Source of the DNA: JAJFTV01 sp964426355
GTDB lineage: Bacteria; Chloroflexota; Anaerolineae; Anaerolineales; Anaerolineaceae
Direction: 5' to 3'
Length of the DNA: 5,176 bases
Assembly: GCA_964426355.1 (NCBI GenBank)
Contig: CAYRRA010000240.1
Coordinates: forward strand, 1 to 5,176
In this document: positions 1 through 5,176 of the stretch, one piece after another
How positions within the stretch are numbered: position 1 is the stretch's first letter
How the letters are laid out: each line of letters opens with the position of its first letter
Program-made: the position numbers and the translations under genes
The notes under the pieces: generated by a model
Told to the model about the DNA's origin: nothing
The model's database searches: none
Seen by the model: only the letters and a program-made list of their open reading frames with translations

Positions 1-1
1 G

Positions 2-775
2 GGCACAATGCCCTTCTATGTAGTCAATGGCAGCCGGGTCGTCTGGGTAAGTTTCAAAAAAAATGATCGCGGGCAGGGTAACCAAACCCGCACGCAGGTC
101 AGATGCAACAGGTTTGCCAATTGTTTTTTGCTCACCAGTGAAATCAAGAATATCATCCATTATTTGGAATGCCATGCCAATCTCATAGCCAAAGTCACAT
201 ATACTTTGCAAGTTTTTTTGGTCACTCTGGCTGATAAGAGCCGCTGTGCAACAGCATGTTTTGAATAGGGAGGCGGTCTTTTTGTAAATACGTTGATAGT
301 AATTTTCCCGGCTGATATTGCATTTACTGGTGAAGAGCTGTGTTAATTCACCATTTACGATTTCGACAAGCGTTCTGGCGAAAATCTTCATTGCTTCAAC
401 TGAATTTGCGCTGGCTGCAAGTTCGGCAGCACGAGCGAACATGAAATCGCCAGTTAGTACTGTTGCGCCAGGTGACCATTTGGAATTTAACGTAGGCAAT
501 CCGCGCCGGAGCAGGGCACCATCAATGAGGTCATCATGTACCAGGGTGGCGGTGTGCAGCATCTCGATGGCAGCAGAAATTGTGATTAATTGCTCATGTG
601 GTGCAGAAAAGATTTTCCCTGTAAGTAGTGTGACAATCGGACGGATGCGTTTTCCGCCAGATGAGAAAATGATATCGAGGGCGTTTTGTAGGTCTTGATT
701 TTGACCAACCGCTTGCTGGCGTAATAAGACCTCAACCTCTTTGAGATCGTCCTGGATTAATTCGGAATATTTCAT
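2..775 (-). CDS. Trans-polyprenyl diphosphate synthase, 3' end cut by window edge
   Basis: The frame is open from the ATG at 775 to the left edge: 258 codons of a family usually about 320-330 residues long, so roughly 65 C-terminal residues lie outside. The enzyme condenses isopentenyl diphosphate onto an allylic diphosphate with Mg2+, making a linear prenyl diphosphate for quinone side chains or lipid carriers in the cytosol. Visible family marks are GGKRIRP (residues 40-46, diphosphate binding), the first Asp-rich motif DDLID (81-85) followed by LLRRG, GDFMFARA, the second Asp-rich motif FQIMDDILD (Asp 207, 208, 211), and GKPVASDLRAGLVTLP. The fifth residue before the first Asp motif is Ala76, small rather than aromatic, which in this family favours long-chain products (an IspB/HepT-like role); exact chain length cannot be read. 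It starts 8 bases after the tatD-family stop with no clear Shine-Dalgarno, suggesting coupled translation. A TTG at 785-787, overlapping the upstream TGA, is an alternative start. Family assignment is firm; product length is inferred. Confidence 0.95.
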   Translation of the reverse strand, partial: MKYSELIQDDLKEVEVLLRQQAVGQNQDLQNALDIIFSSGGKRIRPIVTLLTGKIFSAPHEQLITISAAIEMLHTATLVHDDLIDGALLRRGLPTLNSKWSPGATVLTGDFMFARAAELAASANSVEAMKIFARTLVEIVNGELTQLFTSKCNISRENYYQRIYKKTASLFKTCCCTAALISQSDQKNLQSICDFGYEIGMAFQIMDDILDFTGEQKTIGKPVASDLRAGLVTLPAIIFFETYPDDPAAIDYIEGHCA

Positions 776-783
776 GTGTGTGC

Positions 784-1587
784 TCAAAGGTGATTACTCC
801 AAGAAAATAACTTTTCTGCGTTGTTATATGTTTCATTAGCGATTTTTTCTGGAGGCAGCGACTTGAGTGAAGCGATTTTCTCCACGATAAATCGTGTATA
901 CCCGGGTTCATTTCTTTTACCACGGTTTGGGTGCGGGGTTAGAAATGGCGCATCTGTTTCGATGAGTAAATTATTAAGCGGAAGCGCGGTAACCACTTCT
1001 GCCTGTTTTTGACCATTTGGAAAAGTGATTGGTCCACTGATTCCAAAGAAAAAATTGGCTTTTACCAGTTCAGAATTTAAAGGGTGATCCGAAAAAAAAG
1101 AGTGTAAAACGCCGGGGGAATGTTTTTTACTGTAGTCCGAAGGTTGTTTTGCCCACCAGTCTAACAAAATTGGGAAGATTACGTCATCAGCCTGTCGATT
1201 ATGAATGATGACCGGTAAACCGTTATCGGATGCAAGCTTCAGTTGAGCGTTCAGTACCTGCATTTGTTGCTGGTGTGGAGAAGTATTGCGGTAATAATCC
1301 AAACCAACTTCTCCAACTGCTAAAACTTTTGGGTGCTTTGCCAGACCATCCAGTTGTTGTAAAGTTGAGTTTGTCCACGAGGTGGCAGAGTTGGGGTGGA
1401 TACCGACTGCAGCGAAAATTCGGTGATCTGTTTCTGCGAGTGAAATGGCTTGCTGACTGGTTACGATATCAATACCGGGTATCAAGATGAACTCCAAGCC
1501 GTATTCCCAAGCGCGCTCCAGAACTGCCGATAGATCGTTCTTAAACGTGTCAAAATTCAAATGGCAGTGTGTATCCGTCAGTTTCAC
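784..1587 (-). CDS. TatD-family metal-dependent hydrolase (DNase)
   Basis: This complete gene encodes 267 residues, close to the usual 255-265 of the family. TatD/YcfH-type proteins are TIM-barrel hydrolases with two divalent metals; characterised members are 3'-5' exonucleases acting on DNA, and some remove D-amino acids from tRNA, so the exact substrate is open. The metal ligands are all present: DTHCHLNF with His7 and His9, GEVGLDYY with Glu93, VIIHNR with His129, GVLHSF with His162, and ETDAPFL with Asp212. GIHPN (63-66) and the C-terminal HPNRGKRNEP stretch are also typical. One oddity is that the usual HxFSG after the fourth histidine reads HSFFSD, with no length change, so it is a substitution rather than an indel. 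The start is a GTG at 1585-1587, chosen because it gives the canonical MKLTDTHCH amino end; it lies 4 bases after the upstream stop. The nearest Shine-Dalgarno-like AGGG is about 13 bases away, inside the previous gene, so translational coupling is likely. Confidence 0.95.
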   Translation of the reverse strand: MKLTDTHCHLNFDTFKNDLSAVLERAWEYGLEFILIPGIDIVTSQQAISLAETDHRIFAAVGIHPNSATSWTNSTLQQLDGLAKHPKVLAVGEVGLDYYRNTSPHQQQMQVLNAQLKLASDNGLPVIIHNRQADDVIFPILLDWWAKQPSDYSKKHSPGVLHSFFSDHPLNSELVKANFFFGISGPITFPNGQKQAEVVTALPLNNLLIETDAPFLTPHPNRGKRNEPGYTRFIVEKIASLKSLPPEKIANETYNNAEKLFSWSNHL

Positions 1588-1591
1588 AAGC

Positions 1592-3004
1592 TTATGCTAA
1601 CCCTGCTATTCTACTTCCATCTTTTAGTATATCGCTGACTTTATCTTTGTGTGTGGTTTCACAATATACGCGCATGATCGGCTCGGTACCGGAAAACCGA
1701 ATGAGAAGCCATCCGCCATCCTCTAAAAGAAATTTAAACCCATCGCTATCGTTGAGCCCTTCCACCTTTAAGCCACCAATTTTGTCCGGTTTTGCCTGGC
1801 GGATCGTGTTTTCACGTGTGCTGCGATCGCCACTAAAATGACGATCAATGCGGTCGTAGTAATGGGGTCCAACTTTTGAATATAAGAGCTCGATCAAGGC
1901 TGAGGGTTTTAGTTGTAACTTGACCATCATGTCGAGTAGATAAAGACCAGCCAGGATGCCATCTCTTTCCGGAACGTTTCCGCGAAATGCATAGCCACCT
2001 GATTCTTCTCCGCCAATTAACGCATTGGTTTCTAACATTTTGGGCGCTACGTATTTAAACCCAACGCCGGTTTCGTATACCGGAATATCATACATCTTAC
2101 CCAATTTGTTCAACATGCTGGTTGTGGATAACGTTTTTACAATTGCGCCTTTTTCTTTACGTACTTCAAGAAAATAATACGCCAGCAACGCATACATTTG
2201 TAACTGGTTTACGAATTGCCCGTTCTCATCCCCTACGCCAATTCGGTCTGCATCTCCATCGTTGACAATGAGAACATCCGCTTTTTCCAGTACAGTTTGT
2301 TTCAAGCCCTCGTCAATGTTGGGTGGGATGGGTTCTGGTCGTTTCATTCCGGGAAATAAGGGATTTCTGTCTTTATGAATTTCAATTACCTTAATTGTTC
2401 CACCCGATAACAACTTCGGAAACCAGCCTGCTCCGTTACCCCACATTGGGTCAACCAAAATTTTTAACCCCGAATCCCGAATGGGTTGAAGGTCGATCAA
2501 TTTCTGGATGTGTGTGAAATAATCGGGAACTGGATCGAAGATTTCTATGAATTTGGTACTCTTTTCCTCATCTCTTTTTACCTGGCTGATGTTTTCTGGG
2601 ATATGGTTCTCGATTGAAACTAAATCTTCGGGTGCGATCGCGCCACCATTTTCGTCACGGACTTTGAACCCATTGTCTGTTGGGGGGTTATGCGAAGCAG
2701 TAATATTGATTGCTCCGACTGCTTTGTTATTGGGTACCGAGTAAGAGATAACCGGCGTTGGTGTTGCTTGATTGGTAAGTAGGACATGAAAACCATTTCC
2801 TGCCATTACTTCAGCAGCAGTTTGGGCGAAATTCTCAGAATGAAAGCGCCTGTCATACCCGATAACCACCTTTTCGCCGTTCTTGCCTTGTTGTTTCAGG
2901 AAATTAGCAAATCCCTGGGTGCATCTACTTACATTGTCAAAGGTATAATCCCGCGCAATTTCTGCCCGCCATCCATCTGTACCAAATTTGATATCTTTTG
3001 ACAC
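1592..3004 (-). CDS. Phosphoglucomutase/phosphomannomutase family protein
   Basis: This complete alpha-D-phosphohexomutase has 470 residues, normal for the bacterial four-domain family. It moves phosphate between C1 and C6 of a hexose phosphate via a phosphoserine and a bisphosphate intermediate, in the cytosol, supplying glucose-1-phosphate or mannose-1-phosphate for nucleotide sugars and glycogen. Domain marks in order are FGTDGWR (7-13) at the amino end, the catalytic loop TASHNP (102-107) with the phosphorylated Ser104, the Mg2+ loop DGDADR (Asp 249, 251, 253), the sugar-recognition loop GEESGG (332-337), and the phosphate-binding loop RFSGTEP (436-442). All catalytic residues are intact. 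Glucose versus mannose preference cannot be settled from the loop alone; the GEESGG form rather than GEMSGH leans to glucose. The GTG start at 3002-3004 is supported by an AGGAGG 5 bases upstream and an adjacent promoter. It is the first gene of the apparent three-gene unit with the TatD and polyprenyl synthase genes. Confidence 0.95.
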   Translation of the reverse strand: MSKDIKFGTDGWRAEIARDYTFDNVSRCTQGFANFLKQQGKNGEKVVIGYDRRFHSENFAQTAAEVMAGNGFHVLLTNQATPTPVISYSVPNNKAVGAINITASHNPPTDNGFKVRDENGGAIAPEDLVSIENHIPENISQVKRDEEKSTKFIEIFDPVPDYFTHIQKLIDLQPIRDSGLKILVDPMWGNGAGWFPKLLSGGTIKVIEIHKDRNPLFPGMKRPEPIPPNIDEGLKQTVLEKADVLIVNDGDADRIGVGDENGQFVNQLQMYALLAYYFLEVRKEKGAIVKTLSTTSMLNKLGKMYDIPVYETGVGFKYVAPKMLETNALIGGEESGGYAFRGNVPERDGILAGLYLLDMMVKLQLKPSALIELLYSKVGPHYYDRIDRHFSGDRSTRENTIRQAKPDKIGGLKVEGLNDSDGFKFLLEDGGWLLIRFSGTEPIMRVYCETTHKDKVSDILKDGSRIAGLA

Positions 3005-3009
3005 GCCAG

Positions 3010-3015
3010 CCTCCT
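3010..3015 (-). promoter_or_regulatory. Shine-Dalgarno AGGAGG fixing the GTG start of the phosphohexomutase
   Basis: On the minus strand a perfect AGGAGG is followed by 5 bases (CTGGC) and then the GTG at 3004. It is the only consensus ribosome binding site among the three gene starts visible and decides in favour of the GTG, for which no nearby ATG competes. Confidence 0.85.
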
Positions 3016-3051
3016 GTCACAGAGAAATATCATTGATTAATGCCATCATTT

Positions 3052-3079
3052 ATTATATCAGGTGATTGGGTGATTTCAG
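3052..3079 (-). promoter_or_regulatory. Probable sigma-70-type promoter with extended -10, driving the three-gene unit
   Basis: Reading the minus strand, a consensus TATAAT occupies 3057-3052 and is preceded by TG at 3060-3059, giving the full extended -10 TGnTATAAT. A weak -35 candidate CTGAAA (4 of 6 matches to TTGACA) sits at 3079-3074 with a 16-base spacer; an extended -10 can compensate for a poor -35. Initiation would fall near 3045, leaving a leader of about 40 bases before the GTG at 3004, with the Shine-Dalgarno inside it. The position directly upstream of the first gene of the unit supports it. This rests on motif matching only. Confidence 0.65.
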
Positions 3080-3106
3080 TTGTTCTTATCCAGCAATCGA
3101 ATCACC
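3061..3106. repeat. Imperfect inverted repeat overlapping the promoter
   Basis: GGTGATT at 3061-3067 is the exact reverse complement of AATCACC at 3100-3106. After one mismatch the arms continue for three more positions (GGT at 3069-3071 against ATC at 3096-3098, one a wobble). The spacer is about 24 bases and the arm centres are about 39 bases apart, near four helical turns. One arm fills the -10/-35 spacer and the other lies upstream of the -35. It could be a two-site operator, or a long-looped hairpin at the end of the mutS transcript, or chance in AT-rich DNA. Confidence 0.35.
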
Positions 3107-3138
3107 ACTGGGTTCAAAAATGAAATGAAAGATAAATC

Positions 3139-3180
3139 TTAACCCCCATACCTAACTCCGCGACCAGTGTGGGGAATTAA
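3139..3180 (-). terminator. Candidate hairpin downstream of mutS, weak terminator
   Basis: CCCCATAC (3144-3151) and GTGTGGGG (3167-3174) can pair as an eight-position stem. It is fully paired with one G-U in a plus-strand transcript and has one A-C mismatch in the minus-strand transcript. The loop is 15 bases. TTAA lies just outside both arms (3139-3142 and 3177-3180) and may extend the stem across a small bulge. On the minus strand it stands about 90 bases after the mutS stop and is followed by a U-rich but interrupted stretch rather than a clean U run. It is therefore a poor fit to a classical intrinsic terminator, though the best hairpin in the gap. Confidence 0.3.
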
Positions 3181-3264
3181 AAATTTGCATGGCAGTTGAT
3201 GGCAAGAATGACCCATGTTGGAGAGGGAAGGCGAGTAAAAGTTCTTATTACAAATTCACATAAT

Positions 3265-5175
3265 TTAGATGTGATTACTCTGACCGAAGCGCTCTTTCCA
3301 ATCATACAAGATATTCAACGCCTGAATGGGAGAAATGGTGTTGAGATCAAGTTTACTTATCTCATCAATGAGAGGATTGGTTTCAGGAAACAAGACCAAT
3401 TGCCAGGAAGAATCCGAATCCGTTTTTGTCGTTTTCCCAGAAGTGGTCTCAAGGTTTTTTAGGATTTCTGCGGCTCGCCGCACAACCGGCTGTGGGAGAC
3501 CTGCCATTTCTCCAACATGAATCCCATAGGATCGGTCTGACCCGCCTGGTACAATTTTATGAAGAAAAACCACGTTGTTATCCGATTCGGTTACAGCGAC
3601 ATTGTAATTCCGCACACCGGGAAGGATTTGTCCAAGCTGCATCAACTCGTGGTAATGGGTTGCAAACAGTGTGCGAGATTTCAGTTGAGGGTGGTTGTGA
3701 ATAAACTCAACGACCGCCCAGGCAATTGAGACGCCATCATACGTACTTGTGCCTCGCCCGATTTCGTCTAATATCAGCAAACTTTGCCCGGTTGCGTTAT
3801 TAAGAATATTGGCAGTTTCTACCATTTCCACCATAAAAGTCGATTGTCCTGCATGGATTTCGTCTTGGGCGCCAATCCTGGTGAAAATCCGGTCAACAAT
3901 CCCAATCCTGGCAGAGGTTGCTGGAACAAAACAACCAATCTGAGCCATCAAGGCAATAAGGGCAACCTGCCTTAGATAAGTTGATTTTCCGCTCATATTT
4001 GGACCGGTGATGATACGGATACATTCTCCCTCCTCAAAAACGATATCATTTGGAACAAAACGCTTTTCGGATAAGCTGTGCTCCACTACCGGGTGTCGGG
4101 CATCAATGATGTGCAGCTCTTTTTCATTCGTCACCTCTGGGCGAATGTAATTATTAATTACTGCAACTTCTGCAAGTGAAGCCAGAACGTCAATGATTGC
4201 CAGGCTTCTGGCGGTTTCCAGAAGAATTTGTTTGCTCTGAGCGAGCTTCTCACAGACCTGTTTGAAGATTCGTAACTCAATCTCGTGGATTTGTTCTTCT
4301 GCATTCAGAACAAGCGCTTCATATTCTTTCATCTCTGGCGTAATATATCTTTCTGCATTCACCAGGGTTTGTTTTCGGATGTAATCATCAGGGGCTAAGC
4401 CCGTATTGCTTCGCGAAATTTCAATGTAATAACCAAATACTTTGTTGTATCCGACTTTAAGATTTTTAATCCCGGTTCGGGTTCTTTCCACATTCTCCAG
4501 GTTGGCAATCCAATCTCGTGCGTGAACCGATGCGTCGATCACTGTATCGAGCTCTGAGGAGAACCCCTTTTTAATGATTCCAATCTTCTGTAGATTTGAA
4601 GGTGCTTCATCGCTGATCGCATTTTCCAATAATCTGAACTCAGCGTCGCATTCATGAATACCCGCAAGAAATTCATCGATGGGTGTTGGGGTTGGGAAAA
4701 CTTTCCGAAAGCCGGGAAGACCCTGGAGTGTTGTACGGATTGAAATGATATCGCGTGGTGTGGCGACACCTGAAATGACGCGGTTTGTAAGCCGTTCGAG
4801 GTCAGCGAAATTTTTCAATATACTGCGGGCTTCATTGCGGATCAAACCATTTTGAATGAAATATTCAATGCCATCGAATCGTTGGTTAATTTGCGCAAGA
4901 TCCAGCAGCGGCTGGCTCACCCATTGATAAATCAGCCGGTTGCCCATCGGCGTGACGGTCTGGTTAATTATGCTTAACAGTGAGCCTTTTTCGGTATTGG
5001 TACGCAGCGTTTCGGTGATTTCAAGGTTGCGAAACGTTGCTGCATCCAGTACCATGTGATCACTGATTGTATATGAGGAAATCGAGTCGAGCATTTTTAA
5101 CGCAGCGGGTTGAGTTTCTTCCAGGTAATGCAGAATTGAACCCGCAGCACGGATACAAAGCGGTTTACCCCTCAT
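3265..5175 (-). CDS. mutS: DNA mismatch repair protein MutS, 5' end cut by window edge
   Basis: The frame runs open to the right edge; the 636 residues seen are about three quarters of a MutS of roughly 860-880 residues. The ATG at 5173-5175 is an internal Met, not the start, and some 230-250 amino-terminal residues, including the mismatch-reading domain with its Phe-x-Glu, lie outside. MutS binds mispaired bases, forms an ATP-driven sliding clamp and recruits MutL. Seen here, numbered from the window edge, are the core/lever domain (LDAATFRNLEIT at 43-54), the DNA clamp domain (about 205-300, with KVGYNKVFGYYIEIS and RYITPEMKEYE), and the ATPase with P-loop GPNMSGKST (391-399), STFMVEM (445-451), Walker B LLILDEIGRG (466-475) and FATHYHEL (504-511). 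QLVLF at 592-596 matches the C-terminal beta-clamp-binding motif, and the tail ending in ALNILYDWKE is typical of the tetramerisation region. The absence of a Smr domain and the presence of the clamp domain separate it from MutS2. A 260-base gap to the next gene, with its own promoter, suggests separate transcription. Confidence 0.97.
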   Translation of the reverse strand: MRGKPLCIRAAGSILHYLEETQPAALKMLDSISSYTISDHMVLDAATFRNLEITETLRTNTEKGSLLSIINQTVTPMGNRLIYQWVSQPLLDLAQINQRFDGIEYFIQNGLIRNEARSILKNFADLERLTNRVISGVATPRDIISIRTTLQGLPGFRKVFPTPTPIDEFLAGIHECDAEFRLLENAISDEAPSNLQKIGIIKKGFSSELDTVIDASVHARDWIANLENVERTRTGIKNLKVGYNKVFGYYIEISRSNTGLAPDDYIRKQTLVNAERYITPEMKEYEALVLNAEEQIHEIELRIFKQVCEKLAQSKQILLETARSLAIIDVLASLAEVAVINNYIRPEVTNEKELHIIDARHPVVEHSLSEKRFVPNDIVFEEGECIRIITGPNMSGKSTYLRQVALIALMAQIGCFVPATSARIGIVDRIFTRIGAQDEIHAGQSTFMVEMVETANILNNATGQSLLILDEIGRGTSTYDGVSIAWAVVEFIHNHPQLKSRTLFATHYHELMQLGQILPGVRNYNVAVTESDNNVVFLHKIVPGGSDRSYGIHVGEMAGLPQPVVRRAAEILKNLETTSGKTTKTDSDSSWQLVLFPETNPLIDEISKLDLNTISPIQALNILYDWKERFGQSNHI

Positions 5176-5176
5176 G

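Noticed and set aside
318..698. Plus-strand open frame opposite the polyprenyl synthase
   Set aside because: It lies wholly antisense to a gene with both Asp-rich motifs intact; its translation has no recognisable motif.
3034..3056. Possible plus-strand promoter (TTGATT with a TATTATA-like box)
   Set aside because: The spacer is too short at about 15 bases, and there is no plus-strand gene downstream; the AT-rich box is the complement of the minus-strand -10.
3109..3120. GGGTTCAAAAA resembling a tRNA T-loop
   Set aside because: No acceptor, D or anticodon stems can be folded around it in either orientation.
3188..3217. CATGG/CCATG hairpin followed by TTTTT on the minus strand, as a mutS terminator
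   Set aside because: The stem is only 5 pairs with a 20-base loop, and the T run starts several bases after the stem; too weak to call.
3196..3462. Plus-strand open frame starting in the intergenic region and running into the 3' end of mutS
   Set aside because: Most of it is antisense to the conserved MutS C-terminus, there is no convincing Shine-Dalgarno, and the protein resembles nothing known to me.
4539..4769. Second minus-strand open frame inside mutS
   Set aside because: It is an out-of-frame shadow of the MutS core domain with low-complexity, motif-free translation.
5173..5175. ATG at the window edge as the start of mutS
   Set aside because: The sequence after it aligns with the end of the connector and the core domain of MutS, so roughly the first quarter of the protein must lie outside the window.

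Overview
This is an ordinary housekeeping stretch of a bacterial chromosome. All four recognisable genes lie on the minus strand, so transcription runs from position 5176 towards position 1. In that order they are mutS (mismatch repair ATPase, cut by the right edge), a phosphoglucomutase/phosphomannomutase-family gene, a TatD-family metal-dependent hydrolase, and a trans-polyprenyl diphosphate synthase (cut by the left edge). No mobile element, CRISPR array, RNA gene or defence system is visible. All plus-strand open frames are antisense shadows of these genes.

The organism is most likely a member of the Chloroflexota (Anaerolineae-like). The grounds are the flavour of the proteins: the MutS ATPase stretch with DEIHAGQSTFMVEM, the TatD tail with HPNRGKRNEP, and a phosphohexomutase beginning IKFGTDGWR. 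The base composition looks moderate (mid to high forties percent GC, judged by eye). This is recall of family patterns, not a database result, so confidence is moderate.

Layout: 5175-3265 is the C-terminal three quarters of MutS, including the lever/clamp domains, the full ATPase and a C-terminal beta-clamp-binding motif. The region 3264-3005 is a 260-base intergenic region, the only real non-coding space. It holds a hairpin that may help end mutS transcription, an imperfect inverted repeat, a good extended -10 promoter reading into the next gene, and a strong Shine-Dalgarno. The remaining three genes are packed tightly: 3004-1592 phosphohexomutase (GTG start), 4 bases, 1587-784 TatD (GTG start), 8 bases, then 775 to the left edge, polyprenyl synthase. 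They are probably one transcription unit started from the promoter at about 3080-3050.

Functionally the unit mixes sugar-phosphate interconversion (precursors for polysaccharide and cell envelope), a nuclease/deacylase-type hydrolase, and isoprenoid chain elongation (quinone side chain or lipid carrier). The link between the phosphohexomutase and the polyprenyl synthase through envelope precursor supply is only an inference. I found no evidence of a new biological system; the most interesting details are the regulatory arrangement upstream of the phosphohexomutase gene.
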